A DNA stretch of 64,000 bases from CALJDF01 sp038121105 (GTDB taxonomy: Bacteria > Pseudomonadota > Alphaproteobacteria > SHVP01), in NCBI GenBank assembly GCA_038121105.1, contig JAYONB010000008.1:114764-178763 (forward strand), in the 5' to 3' direction. The position numbers and the translations under genes were made by a program. The notes under the pieces are model-generated. The model had not been told where the DNA came from. It saw only the letters and a program-made list of their open reading frames with translations, and made no database searches. Positions 35,018 through 44,683 of the stretch are shown one piece after another (position 1 is the stretch's first letter; the number at the start of each line of letters is the position of its first letter).

Positions 35018-36684
35018 CGGTCGAGGAACGCGGTCAGCGCGACCGCCCGATCGACCGGCGCGAGGGGCGCCTCGGCCGTCTCTGCATCCCCCACCAACGC
35101 CGCCGCGCGGTCGCGAAAGTCGGCAAAGGGATCGTTCTCGGCGGCGCAGACCAGCGTCGGGCAGCGGATCGCCCCAAGGCGCCCCGCGAGATCGTCGGCA
35201 AACAAGACCGCGTAGGTGCCGGCGTAGTTTCGGTGCTGTTTGAGGATGCCGACCATCCGCGTCGTCAGGCGCGCCGGGTCGGCATCCGGTTCGACATACC
35301 GAACGCTCTCCACGCCTTCGTTGTACCAAGGCCAATAGAGCTGTTCGTTGCGCAACGCCGTCCATAGCTTGAGCAAGTGGCTCCCGTCGGGCTCCAGGTG
35401 GATGTCCGGCGCATAGCCCGGTGCCACCGCGTCGCGGACCGTCGACGGCACCGCCATGGCGCCGTCGAGTATTAGGCGCCGCACGCGGGTCTTGTCCTGC
35501 GCGGCAAGCGCTGCGGCAATCGTCGCCCCACCGTTGTGGCCGTATACGTCGACGCGGTCCAAGCCGAGTTGATCGAGGATTGCCGTCACGACCGTCGCCT
35601 GCGCATCGACGTTGAGAACCTTATCCTGATCGGAATCGCCGTTGCCCGGTGGGTCGATGGCGATCACTCGGCGGTGTCGCGCCAGCGCATACATCAACGT
35701 CTCGTAAGGCGCGCTGGAGCCCGGGACATGCGGCAACACCAGCAGGGGCGGCCCTTCGCCCGCGCCGCATTCCCGTACCAAGACTTCGCCGTTCTCTAGT
35801 GCGACGAACCGCCGTGTCATCCGGTCCGGCAGGGGCGTCACTTCGGGTGCCGCCGGCGCCGTCCCTTGCGGCAAATGCGCGGCGATAATGTCGCGATAAC
35901 GCAACGCGGCGCCGTGATCGTCGACCGGTAGGGTTTCCTGCCAACACCCTTCCGGCAGGTCGCCCAACAGCTTCAACGATTCGATCAGCGAATCTTCGGC
36001 CCGTCCGGCAAAACACGTCGGCACCGTCACCCCTTGCAGGGCCTCGATCTCTGGATAGCGAAAGACCGCGGCGTAGCCCTTGGCATACCCCGCACCGGCG
36101 CTGAACCCGGCCAACGCGATTCGGTGCGTCATCTCGATATTGCGGCCCCCGGCGGTTGCGCGGGTTGCTTTGCGCTTGTCGTACCACGGCCAATAGATGC
36201 TCATTTCGCGATAGCGCAAAAAGAACTCGACCAAGTGCAGCCCGGTCCACACCGGCTGCCACGGTGGCAAGTATTCGCGAAGCATGTTGGCGCGCTCGTG
36301 GTCCGGCCAAGCCGGGTACCCGTCGAACATCGCCACAGACACCCGCGCGGGGTAGCGCCGGGCGAACTCGATCGCCACCGTCGCACCGGTATGCGAGCCG
36401 AACAGCGCGCATTGCGCGATGCCGAGCGCATCCAAGGTTTCCGCCAGCGCTTCGGCGTAATCGCCGATCTCCGGCGTCTCGACGACAAGCGGGTCCGACA
36501 ATCCGTATCCCGGGGTATCCAACGCAATCGCCGCATAATCGCGGCCGAACACCTCGACGAACGTGGTCAGCGCCCACGACGAACTCGGGCTGGCATGAAG
36601 CAATACCACCGGCGCGCCCGATCCCGCGCGGCGGTAGTGCACCTGGCGCGTGCCGACATTGACGAAATGCCGGGTGATGCTCAT
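35014..36684 (-). CDS. tandem (two-domain) alpha/beta-hydrolase-fold protein, pair A second gene
   Basis: The 556-residue protein is two alpha/beta-hydrolase domains in one chain (about 1-275 and 290-556). Domain 1 has LLHASPSSSW, LDTPGYGLSDP and elbow G96-S-H98-T-G. Domain 2 has IDPPGNGDSD and elbow G382-H-N384-G-G. Neither elbow has serine. Neither domain shows the usual late catalytic His clearly. The ATG overlaps the stop of the upstream paralogue by ATGA. It is similar in length and order to the three other double-domain genes. Confidence 0.88.
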   Translation of the reverse strand: MSITRHFVNVGTRQVHYRRAGSGAPVVLLHASPSSSWALTTFVEVFGRDYAAIALDTPGYGLSDPLVVETPEIGDYAEALAETLDALGIAQCALFGSHTGATVAIEFARRYPARVSVAMFDGYPAWPDHERANMLREYLPPWQPVWTGLHLVEFFLRYREMSIYWPWYDKRKATRATAGGRNIEMTHRIALAGFSAGAGYAKGYAAVFRYPEIEALQGVTVPTCFAGRAEDSLIESLKLLGDLPEGCWQETLPVDDHGAALRYRDIIAAHLPQGTAPAAPEVTPLPDRMTRRFVALENGEVLVRECGAGEGPPLLVLPHVPGSSAPYETLMYALARHRRVIAIDPPGNGDSDQDKVLNVDAQATVVTAILDQLGLDRVDVYGHNGGATIAAALAAQDKTRVRRLILDGAMAVPSTVRDAVAPGYAPDIHLEPDGSHLLKLWTALRNEQLYWPWYNEGVESVRYVEPDADPARLTTRMVGILKQHRNYAGTYAVLFADDLAGRLGAIRCPTLVCAAENDPFADFRDRAAALVGDAETAEAPLAPVDRAVALTAFLDR

Positions 36685-38378
36685 GCGGCACCGTTCAAGA
36701 AGTCGTCGACGCCCTTGGCGATCGCATCGTTCTGGAAGTCGACCATCAGATAGTCGCCGTCGGGCACCATTGCGGCGGCCTCGGGCGCAAATTGGTGAAA
36801 CGGATCGTCTTCGATCGACGCTACCAAGGTACGCACCGGAATCATCTGCAGTCGATCGCGCACCGGATAGTCGAACATCGCGGCCCACACCTTGTCGTAG
36901 TTGCGGTAATGCTTGAGCACGCCGGTGATCTTGCGTGACAGAAGTTTGGCGTCGATTTCCGGTTCGATCAGGCGCACCGCTTCGATCGATTCGTTGTACC
37001 AGGGCCAGAACAGCTGCTCGTTGCGCATCGCGAACCACAGGCTGATCAAGTGCGAGCCATCCCATTTGGGCACGATGGGCGGCGCATAGTGCGGCGCCAT
37101 CGCCAGGCGAACCTCGTCGGGCATGGCCAGCGGCGCAAACAAGATCAGATTGCGGACTTTGTCGCGTTGGGTCAGCGAGAACTCGGTGGCGACCGAGGCG
37201 CCCCCCATATGACCGATCAAGTCGACCTTTGCCAATCCCAGCTTATCCAAGGCTTGGCCCAGCACTTCGGCATAGCCGGTCACCGAGTGCGGCGCCGTCC
37301 AATCGTCCGAGTCGCCGTTGCCCGGCATGTCCAGTGCGATGACGCGTCGTCCCAAGGCCGCCAGCGACAGCATGAACCCTGTGTCGAGCGACACGTCGCC
37401 AGGCAGTTGCGGCAGTAGGACGATCGGTACGCCGTCGTCGGGGCCGGCGCGACTCACCGCGATTTGACCGAAATCCAGATCGACATAGTCGCGGTTAACC
37501 TTGCCCGGCACGTCGACCGAGGCGGGCGGGGCGGGCGCGTCGGCCGACGCCGGGTGCATCTCGAGGATCTCGCGATAGCGCAAGGCAGCTTGCCCGATGT
37601 CGCGCGGCAATTCCTCGGTCCAGGACCCCTCCGCCATGCGCTCTTCGATCAGCGGAAAGCCCTTGATCAACGAATCGCCCAGGCGTGCGCCAAAACAGGT
37701 CGGCACGGTCAGTTTGCCGATCGGCTCCAGCCCGGCATACCGAAACACCGCCGAATAGCCGACGTTGTAGTCCTCGCCGGTAATAAAGCGCGGCAATACC
37801 ATGTCCATCATCCGGTCCGCCGGCGGCGGTGCCGCGGTCGTCGTGCGGTTCTCGCGGTGCCACTTGAAGGTCGGCGAAAAGATGAACTGCTCGCGAAACT
37901 TGTGCCAGGTGTACAGCAGGTGCGACGCATCCCACTTCGGCTCGTAGGGCGGGAGGTAGTACTTCGTCATATCCGTGCGATAGGCATCTTCATAGGCGGG
38001 ATAGCCGTCGATCACGAACATCGACACCCGGTCGGGATAACGCACCGTGAATTCCATCGCGATCGATGCACCGGTGTGCGACCCCCAGATCGCGCACTTC
38101 TCTAGTCCCAAAGCATCAAGCGTCTCTCGCAGCCCCTCGGCGAGGTCGGCAATTTCGGGCTTCTCCATCTCCAAGAGATCGGAATGCCCATAGCCCGGCG
38201 TATCCAACGCAATCGCGGTAAAGCGTTCGGCGAACACCTTGGTGAAAGGATCAAGCGCCTTCGCCCAACTGGGCGAGGGGTGGAGCATCACGACCGGCGG
38301 TCCCGATCCCGCCCGGCGGTAATGCACCCGTCGTGTCCCCACGGTCACGAAATGACTGCGAATAGTGGTATCGCTCAT
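36681..38378 (-). CDS. tandem (two-domain) alpha/beta-hydrolase-fold protein, pair A first gene
   Basis: The 565-residue protein repeats the layout of its downstream neighbour. Domain 1 has RRVHYRRAGSGPP, LHPSPSWAKA and elbow G99-S-H101-T-G. Domain 2 has LDMPGNGDSDDW and elbow G389-H-M391-G-G. The N-terminal block is nearly the same as in the next gene, pointing to a whole-gene duplication after the domain fusion. GGGGAGG lies 5 bases before the ATG. The stop overlaps the next start by four bases. Confidence 0.88.
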   Translation of the reverse strand: MSDTTIRSHFVTVGTRRVHYRRAGSGPPVVMLHPSPSWAKALDPFTKVFAERFTAIALDTPGYGHSDLLEMEKPEIADLAEGLRETLDALGLEKCAIWGSHTGASIAMEFTVRYPDRVSMFVIDGYPAYEDAYRTDMTKYYLPPYEPKWDASHLLYTWHKFREQFIFSPTFKWHRENRTTTAAPPPADRMMDMVLPRFITGEDYNVGYSAVFRYAGLEPIGKLTVPTCFGARLGDSLIKGFPLIEERMAEGSWTEELPRDIGQAALRYREILEMHPASADAPAPPASVDVPGKVNRDYVDLDFGQIAVSRAGPDDGVPIVLLPQLPGDVSLDTGFMLSLAALGRRVIALDMPGNGDSDDWTAPHSVTGYAEVLGQALDKLGLAKVDLIGHMGGASVATEFSLTQRDKVRNLILFAPLAMPDEVRLAMAPHYAPPIVPKWDGSHLISLWFAMRNEQLFWPWYNESIEAVRLIEPEIDAKLLSRKITGVLKHYRNYDKVWAAMFDYPVRDRLQMIPVRTLVASIEDDPFHQFAPEAAAMVPDGDYLMVDFQNDAIAKGVDDFLNGAA

Positions 38379-38489
38379 GCTGCCCTCCCCAGGATTTGCC
38401 GCCATCATAGCGAGCGTTGGGCACACGCGCCCCACCAGGAGGCTAGCTGCCCGTCAGTCGTGCCTTAGGGGGATTCGCGAAGACTGCGG

Positions 38490-38789
38490 CTAAAGCGGCG
38501 TCGCGTCTGAGACCGTATAGCGGGTCAGGTTGCGCTCACCGATGCCCAGGGTCGGCCAGGCCGCGCGCCAGGCGGCCATATGGGGTGTTTCGAAGTGCGC
38601 CTTGAGCGCGTCGTCGCTTTCCCACACCTCGATCACATGCACGACGCCGGGGTCGAGCACGTCCTGCGCATAGCTATAGGCGGTGCAGCCGTCTTCGGCG
38701 CACGAGGCCGTGACCATCGCTTCCATGTGCGGCCGTGCCGCCTCGATCTTGTCGGGCGGCACGCGCACCGTGCCCGCGATGACGATCAC
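38490..38789 (-). CDS. antibiotic biosynthesis monooxygenase (ABM) domain protein, quinol monooxygenase-like
   Basis: The 99-residue protein is a single ABM ferredoxin-like domain: MIVIAGTVRVPPDKIEAARPH, TAYSYAQDVLDPGVVHVIEVWES and a DALKAHFETPHMAAW segment. YgiN-like members oxidise quinols or polyketides without cofactors. The ATG overlaps the stop of the upstream small gene by ATGA, making it the third gene of a coupled operon with a methyltransferase. Confidence 0.88.
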   Translation of the reverse strand: MIVIAGTVRVPPDKIEAARPHMEAMVTASCAEDGCTAYSYAQDVLDPGVVHVIEVWESDDALKAHFETPHMAAWRAAWPTLGIGERNLTRYTVSDATPL

Positions 38790-39133
38790 GGTTCTTTGGG
38801 CGGGGCCGGCTCGTCGGGGTCGGCGGCCAAGCCCTCGACCCGTTCGCGCAGGGTGAAAAAGACGCGATCGATAAAGGCCTGGCTTTCGGCGTCCAGTTTG
38901 GCGCGTTGCGCCGGCGTGAACTTGAAGTTCTCGATCTCTTTGGCGGTGAAGACCTTCTTTTTGGCCGCCAATCCTTCATAGGCGGCCAGGCGTTCCTTCA
39001 CCACCCAAAGCTCTTGCGCCAACGCCATGCTGATTGCGACCAGCTCGTCGACGCCCTCGGCGGAGAAGAACCGCGTGTCTTTGCCTCGAACGCTGTAACG
39101 CAGCGGCTTCTTGTCCGCGCCGGCGGTGCTCAT
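38786..39133 (-). CDS. conserved small helical protein of unknown function
   Basis: The 115-residue protein is charged and mostly helical, with VDELVAISMALAQELWVVKERL near the middle in two runs and a proline-acid tail ending PDEPAPPKEP. There is no signal peptide. The start (ATG 39133) overlaps the methyltransferase stop by ATGA, and the stop overlaps the ABM start by ATGA. This position implies it works with the methyltransferase or the ABM protein. I do not recognise the family. Confidence 0.72.
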   Translation of the reverse strand: MSTAGADKKPLRYSVRGKDTRFFSAEGVDELVAISMALAQELWVVKERLAAYEGLAAKKKVFTAKEIENFKFTPAQRAKLDAESQAFIDRVFFTLRERVEGLAADPDEPAPPKEP

Positions 39134-40323
39134 TTCCAGGCCCCGAAGCAATACCAATGGATGCCTGCGGCAAAACGGCCCGTTTGGTCGTCGGCCTTGC
39201 CGGTCTGCTTCTTCACCGAGTCCTTCACGGCCTTTTCGCCGTATTGGCCGAGGCTCGGGATGATGTACTGGACGAACTTGTTCTTCGCGAAACCCGCATC
39301 GGCGCACACCGCCTGCGGGTCCATGTCGCGGAACGGCTTATAGAACGGCTCTTTGTTGTAGTAGCTGTCCCAGTCCAAATAGAAGCTGTCGTAAGCGCCC
39401 AGCATTTTGTTGGGTGGCAGTTCCATGTGCAGCATCAGTCCGCCCGGCTTCAGCAAACGGCGCGCTTCCTTGAAGACTTTCTTGATGCCCTTTTTGGGCA
39501 CTTCGTGCAGGAACATCGACGAAAAGATCAAATCGAAGCTCTCGTCTTCGAAGTCCGTCGCCTCGGCGTTTTGCTGATGAAAGTGCACCGGCACCCCGGC
39601 AGCTTGCGCGCGCGCATGGCCGTAGCGCACGACCGGCGCGCCGACGTCGATGGCATGAACTTCCGCCTTGGGATAGGCCTTCGCCCACGGCACGGTGTTG
39701 TGTCCGATGGTGCAGCCCATGTCCAAGATGCGCTCGGGCGCAAACTTCGGGTACTTGTTCTGGATGAACATCGAGATCGAACTGCCGATGTCGTCGAGGT
39801 TCTTACCGAAGAACCCCATACTGAACACCGAAATGCCGTTGTCGTAGACCGCGCCTTGCGTCACGTCGTCGGGCGCGTATTCGGTATCGTAGTTGCCCGG
39901 CATCCTATGTACATCGATCGCCGACACGCTGCGCGGCACCTTGAACTTCGGATCGGTTTCGACCGTTCCGTTCGCTTTCTTCGACCGGCTCAGCGCCTTG
40001 GCCTTTTTGTTCAGCGCGTCTTGGCTGCGCTCGACCGTCGGCAGGATGGAGCGAAAGACCATTTCTTGGGCGTTGCACCGCATCGACGAATAGAACTTGA
40101 ACGTCGGGTCTTTCTTGAGCGCGCGATGCACCTCGACCCCGTCTTTCGGCGCCCGCTTGTTCTTGCGTTCGAATTTAGGTTCGACTTCGCTCTCGTAGAC
40201 CGTCCGCATCCCGTTGGCGAGGTCGTGAAGCACGTACATGCGCATGCTCGACATAAAGGTCTGGCGCGCAGCTTCTTCCGGCGTCGGCTCTACCTTCAGG
40301 GCGTGGTTGACGTATTTGGTCAT
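39130..40323 (-). CDS. class I SAM-dependent methyltransferase, paralogue 3 of 3
   Basis: The 397-residue protein shows the same N-terminal part as the genes at 21142 and 29981 (TPEEAARQTF, VEPKFERKNKRAP). It then has motif I ILDMGCTIGHNT, VHAIDVGAPVVRYGHARA and LLKPGGLML. It is the most diverged of the three at the N-terminus. It heads an operon with a small helical protein and an ABM monooxygenase, which suggests a tailoring reaction on an aromatic or quinone-like substrate. Confidence 0.88.
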   Translation of the reverse strand: MTKYVNHALKVEPTPEEAARQTFMSSMRMYVLHDLANGMRTVYESEVEPKFERKNKRAPKDGVEVHRALKKDPTFKFYSSMRCNAQEMVFRSILPTVERSQDALNKKAKALSRSKKANGTVETDPKFKVPRSVSAIDVHRMPGNYDTEYAPDDVTQGAVYDNGISVFSMGFFGKNLDDIGSSISMFIQNKYPKFAPERILDMGCTIGHNTVPWAKAYPKAEVHAIDVGAPVVRYGHARAQAAGVPVHFHQQNAEATDFEDESFDLIFSSMFLHEVPKKGIKKVFKEARRLLKPGGLMLHMELPPNKMLGAYDSFYLDWDSYYNKEPFYKPFRDMDPQAVCADAGFAKNKFVQYIIPSLGQYGEKAVKDSVKKQTGKADDQTGRFAAGIHWYCFGAWK

Positions 40324-40421
40324 GGCCGGGAGCTCCCTTGCGATCTGACGTGATGGTTTGGCCGCAGTATGAAGTCTCGGCCCAGGCTTGAAAAGGCGAG
40401 GGCGGGTGCCGCTGTTGGCGG

Positions 40422-41525
40422 CTATTCGGCTGCCGCGAGGCCGAGGCGTTGATTGACCCGCGGCATGACCTCTCTCGCCAGCAGGTCCATCGAGCGGAAC
40501 CACCCCTCGCGTGCGCCAGGATCGGCATAGTCGAAGCCGATTTGCAGCAGCACGCCGAAACCGCCGGTTTGCGCGTACTGGTCGACGATTTGATCCACGA
40601 CCTTGTCCGGCGTCCCGACGAACCATGTGCCGTGGTCCACCAGATAGGCCGCATCGACCTTCGCATCGGCGGGCGCGCCGTCGCGGCGAAACATGTCGGC
40701 GATCCCCAGCCGCTCGGCGATCACGCTAAAATACCGGTTCCAAAACGTGCCGGCGAAGCCGTCGACCACGGCCCGCCGCGCCTCGGCGTCTGTATCGGCG
40801 ACGTAAATCTCGCGAATCTGACGCCAGTTGTCGCGCGTCGGCGTTCGACCGCTGCGTGCTGCGCCTTCTTCGATCGAGGGCCAGTGCACCGATACATGCT
40901 GCGGGGCCACGTTAAAGCTCATCGGGATATAGCCCTTTTCGCCCGCGATCATCAGCGAACCCGACTTTGGCATAAACCCGGCGAACGCAATGCGTGGTTC
41001 GGCCGGCGCGTAGGGCTTCAGGTGCCAAAAGTAGTTGTCGTTGTATTTGGGCCGCCGCGTCGACCAAAATTCGCCGTCGAAGTCGCCCGGCCCGTCTTCC
41101 GACCAGGCTTGCAGGATAATCTCGAGCGCTTCGCGCGAGCGTGCTTGATTCTCGCCCTTGGCGAAATCAAGCCCATAAAGCTGGCCATCGGTCACGGTGC
41201 CGCCGGCGCCAAACCCGAACATCAAGCGCCCCCGGCTCATGTGATCGAGTTGGATCAGTTCGGCAGCCAGGCGTAGGGGGTGCGATTGGTACAAGACCTC
41301 GACGCCGGTCCCCAGCCGGATGTTCCTCGTGCCGCGAATCGCGCCTGCAAGAATCTGTTGCGGTGCCGGCAACGGTTCCCACGGCGTCGTAATGTGCTGT
41401 CCGACCCAAGCCTCGGCATAGCCCAGCGCGTCGGCGCGTTCGATAACCTCGATATTCCAATCGATCGCGTCGGCAAGCGGTCGGTTGGGATCGCTCGCCG
41501 GCATAAGAAAGATGCCCAGTTCCAT
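40422..41525 (-). CDS. LLM class flavin-dependent oxidoreductase (luciferase-like monooxygenase)
   Basis: The 367-residue protein starts MELGIFLMPASDPNRPLA and has EAWVGQHITTPWEP, LGTGVEVLYQSHPLRLA and LMFGFGAG, the TIM-barrel layout of the bacterial luciferase family. It uses FMNH2 supplied by a separate reductase, and none is encoded next to it. The ATG at 41525 fits the family's usual start; an extension to 41660 is not supported. It sits upstream of the methyltransferase operon on the same strand. Confidence 0.9.
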   Translation of the reverse strand: MELGIFLMPASDPNRPLADAIDWNIEVIERADALGYAEAWVGQHITTPWEPLPAPQQILAGAIRGTRNIRLGTGVEVLYQSHPLRLAAELIQLDHMSRGRLMFGFGAGGTVTDGQLYGLDFAKGENQARSREALEIILQAWSEDGPGDFDGEFWSTRRPKYNDNYFWHLKPYAPAEPRIAFAGFMPKSGSLMIAGEKGYIPMSFNVAPQHVSVHWPSIEEGAARSGRTPTRDNWRQIREIYVADTDAEARRAVVDGFAGTFWNRYFSVIAERLGIADMFRRDGAPADAKVDAAYLVDHGTWFVGTPDKVVDQIVDQYAQTGGFGVLLQIGFDYADPGAREGWFRSMDLLAREVMPRVNQRLGLAAAE

Positions 41526-41586
41526 GGGGCACCTTCTAACCGAATGACGACCGAAAGGGGAGGGCCGCCCGTTCGTCCGATATCGC

Positions 41587-42498
41587 CTAGTGGGGGAGGT
41601 GTCCCGGCCGGGGTTTTTGTAGGGGCGACGACGGTGGGTCGTCATCCCACGGCGATGCACCGGATGTGGCTAACGCGCGCAAGCGCTTGATGCGGTTCTC
41701 GGTCGCCGGATGGGTCGAAAACAAGTTGTCTCGTTTGTGCGCGTGTAGCGGGTTGATGATGAACAGGTGCGCCGTGGCCGGGTTGTTCTCCGCCGCATGA
41801 TTGTCGATGCGGGCCGCTCCGCTCGCGATCTTGTCCAACGCGGCGGCAAGGCCCTTGGGGTTCCCGGCAATCCCCGCGCCGATCCTGTCGGCCTCGTATT
41901 CGCGGCTCCGGCTGATCGCCATTTGCACCAGCATTGCCGCCAGCGGCGCCAGGATCATGATCGCGATCGTGCCCACCACGCCCAGCGGACTGTCGCGGCG
42001 TCCGCCGAAAAACAGCGCGAAATTGGCCAGCATGCTGATCGCCCCGGCGATCGTGGCGGTGACCGTCATGATCAACGTGTCGCGGTTCTTGATGTGGGCC
42101 AGTTCGTGGGCGATCACCCCGGCCAGTTCGCCGTCGTCCAATCGCTGCATCAACCCGGTGGTCACGGCGACCGCGCCATGGGCCGGGTTGCGGCCGGTGG
42201 CAAATGCGTTGGGCTGCGGGTTGTCCATCACGTAGACGCGCGGCATCGGCAGATCGGCGCGCTCGGCAAGTCGCGCCACCATCGCATGCAGCTGCGGATG
42301 GCTCTGCGCGCCGACTTCCTGGGCGCCGTATTGGCGCAACACGATGCCGCCCGAATTCCAGTAGGCGAACGCGTTCATGCCCAGCGCGATCACAAAGGCG
42401 ATCAACATTCCGCCCTGGCCGCCGAGCATGAACCCCACGGCCATAAACAACCCGGTCAACCCGGCCAGTAAAACGGCTGTCTTGGCGTATCCCGTCAT
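41587..42498 (-). CDS. htpX: zinc metalloprotease HtpX
   Basis: The 303-residue membrane protease has two N-terminal membrane helices, the zinc motif H131-E-L-A-H135 in VIAHELAHIKNRD, two more helices and the family segment NPQPNAFATGRNP. HtpX degrades damaged membrane proteins with FtsH. Its active site faces the cytoplasm. It is a housekeeping gene placed between accessory genes. Confidence 0.96.
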   Translation of the reverse strand: MTGYAKTAVLLAGLTGLFMAVGFMLGGQGGMLIAFVIALGMNAFAYWNSGGIVLRQYGAQEVGAQSHPQLHAMVARLAERADLPMPRVYVMDNPQPNAFATGRNPAHGAVAVTTGLMQRLDDGELAGVIAHELAHIKNRDTLIMTVTATIAGAISMLANFALFFGGRRDSPLGVVGTIAIMILAPLAAMLVQMAISRSREYEADRIGAGIAGNPKGLAAALDKIASGAARIDNHAAENNPATAHLFIINPLHAHKRDNLFSTHPATENRIKRLRALATSGASPWDDDPPSSPLQKPRPGHLPH

Positions 42499-42611
42499 CA
42501 GGTCTCTGGTCCTTCACGCAAAATGCCCGATGGGCCTCATTGAAATGGTGGTGCCGCGGTCGGATTCAAGCGTGTCTTGCCTAAAGCGGCCGGGTTGGGC
42601 TTACTTGGGCC

Positions 42612-42827
42612 ATGGCACCCCGCGAACGTCCCCGCCTCAATATTTGGCTCAACGTCTTCATCGTCGCCGGCGTTTTGGTTGTGGCGATCATTCAGTCGAA
42701 GGGCGTCCTGCCGGAGGACAACGTCGTCCTCGTCGGTATCGCCTATTTCGCCGGCGGGGCCGCAGGCGCGCTGCTTTACGCCGCGCTCTGCGATCTACGC
42801 GACCGATTCGTCAGTCCCAAGAGCTAG
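42612..42827 (+). CDS. small two-helix membrane protein
   Basis: The 71-residue product has two hydrophobic helices (about 11-27 and 37-60) with a basic N-terminus and tail. It reads divergently from htpX and ends one base before the stop of the double hydrolase gene on the other strand. No family is recognised. Confidence 0.55.
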   Translation: MAPRERPRLNIWLNVFIVAGVLVVAIIQSKGVLPEDNVVLVGIAYFAGGAAGALLYAALCDLRDRFVSPKS

Positions 42828-44683
42828 CTAGTCGGCGACAAAATCTCGGATCAGGCCTGCGACCTCTTCGGTGCGGGTATCCATCATGCCATGCCCGAAG
42901 CCCGGCATGTCGTGCACGCGCCCCTTTTGGATGACCTCGGACGCCCGCTTGGACTGCTCGTAGAGGTCGTCCTCGGGGTTNNNNNNNNNNNNNNNNNNNN
43001 NNNNNNNNNNNNNNNNNNNNNNNNNNNNNNNNNNNNNNNNNNNNNNNNNNNNNNNNNNNNNNNNNNNNNNNNNNNNNNNNTTTGGATGACCTCGGACGCC
43101 CGCTTGGACTGCTCGTAGAGGTCGTCCTCGGGGTTCAGGACCAGGACCGGCACCGGCACCTGTTTCAGCCGCTTCGCCATCGCATAGTTGAACGCCGCGC
43201 GATGGCCCCATGAATAGGCCGGCCCCCAGCGCAGTGTTTCGTTGTAGGCGGTCGCGTAGTTCTCGATCGGTTGGCCCGGGCCCAGCCACGGCCAAAAGAA
43301 CTGCCAGCGTTCGACGTTGTGCATCCCATCGTCGCCGAACGTCACCGGGGTATAGCGCTCGCGGAAATCCGCGAGTTCCTCTTCGGTGAAGATCGGCGCG
43401 GAGTACATGATGATATGGCGCACCAGTTTAGGCATCTTGTGCCACAGCTCGGTCGCCACTTCGCTGCCGGTGTGAAAGCCGAAGACGTCTACCTCGTCGA
43501 AGCCCTGCTTGACGATGAAGTCCGCCATCACGTCGGCAAAGTCGCCGATCTCGACCGGGGCAGGGGGCGGCTCGCTTTCGCCGAACCCCGGCGTGTCGGG
43601 CGCCATCACGATCCGGTCGGTGCCCAACACCTTCATCACGTTGATGAACGCATTGCCCGACCGCGGGCTCGCGTGGAAACAAATCAGCGGTCGCTGCGTG
43701 CGATCCGCCTCGGGCGGATGAATGCTGCGATAGTGCAACTGCCCCCACCGGCTATCGAAGAAATTCCGCCGCACGAAGTCCGGCGCCGTCGCCGGCGACG
43801 CGATGGTCTTCTTGCCGGCGCCGTCGGGATTGACCGCATCGTCCTTGGCGGGTTCGTCGTCGAGGAACGTGCGCACGATCTCCGCCACCTCGTCGGGGTG
43901 GGTCTCGAACATGCCATGCCCGAACGTCTCTTTGGGTAGATCCAGAATGCGCCCGTTCTGCATCAGCCCCTCGGCGCGCTTGGTTTGGGTCGCCAGGTCG
44001 TCCTCGGGGTTAAGCACCAAGATCGGTTGCTTCACTTCTTTCAGGCGCGCGCCGAAAGGATAGTTGAAGGCCGCCATGTGGCCCCAATCGTAGCGCTCGC
44101 CGCTATGTAGCGCTTCGGCCAGCGTCAGTTGATTGAGGTTGGCGTCTACCCCGGGGCCGCGCCACCGCCAGTGCATATCCCAACGAATTTTCAGATGGCT
44201 CCCGTCCGGGGCCAACGGAACGCCCTTGTATTCGGCGCGAAAGGCGTCGAGTTCTTCCTCGGTGAACACCGGCGCCGACACCAGTACCAGCCGTCGCACC
44301 TGGTCGGGCCGTTGATTGGCGAGTTCCACCGCGATTTCCGATCCGGTATGGGTGCCCAACACGTCGACCGTGCCGATTCCCAGCGAATCCAGTACCTCGC
44401 CCATGCAGGCGGCGAAGTCCTCGATCTCTTTGGGCTCGGGCGGGGGCGAGCTTTCGCCGAAGCCGATCGTATCGGCCGCGATCGCAACGCGATCTGCCCC
44501 CATGCGTTGCAGGAACGGCGCATACATCCGGCTCGACCCCGGGCTCAGGTGAAAGCAAATAAGGGGCACTTGCTCCGGTGTTTTGGGCCGGGCGACCCGA
44601 TAGTGCACCTGCCCGTAACGCCCATCGCAAAACGCGCGTCGCACGCCCTTGGGCGTGCGCCAATGGTCCATCGGATCGGTCAT
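42828..44683 (-). CDS. tandem (two-domain) alpha/beta-hydrolase-fold protein, pair B second gene, interrupted by a false gap
   Basis: Two alpha/beta-hydrolase domains in one chain. Domain 1 has CFHLSPGSSR, elbow G110-T-H112-T-G, LNPEDDL and FGHGMFE. Domain 2 has CFHASPRSG, elbow G402-F-H404-T-G, LNPEDDL and FGHGMMD. Acid and late His are kept in both domains, but the nucleophile is His. The 100 N at 42981-43080 lie near the C-terminus. Removing these plus one 55-base duplicate leaves 1701 nt, an intact 566-residue protein ending at 42828. The ATG overlaps the upstream paralogue's stop. Confidence 0.9.
42981..43080. other. assembly gap of 100 N that is an unmerged 55-base overlap
   Basis: The 55 bases at 42926-42980 and at 43081-43135 are identical. 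Together with the fixed 100 N this shows two contigs that overlap by 55 bases but were joined with a placeholder gap. Deleting 155 nt restores the reading frame of the hydrolase gene. Confidence 0.93.

Noticed and set aside
36685..37065. N-terminal extension of the second double hydrolase of pair A
   Set aside because: The extra 127 residues are arginine-rich shadow translation of the upstream gene. The ATGA overlap at 36681-36684 gives the real start.
40324..40626. N-terminal extension of the third methyltransferase
   Set aside because: It overlaps the luciferase-like gene in another frame and is not present in the two paralogues.
42828..44683. Interpretation of the double hydrolase as a frameshifted pseudogene
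   Set aside because: The apparent frameshift comes only from the 100 N and the duplicated 55 bases. Collapsing them gives a multiple of three with no stop.
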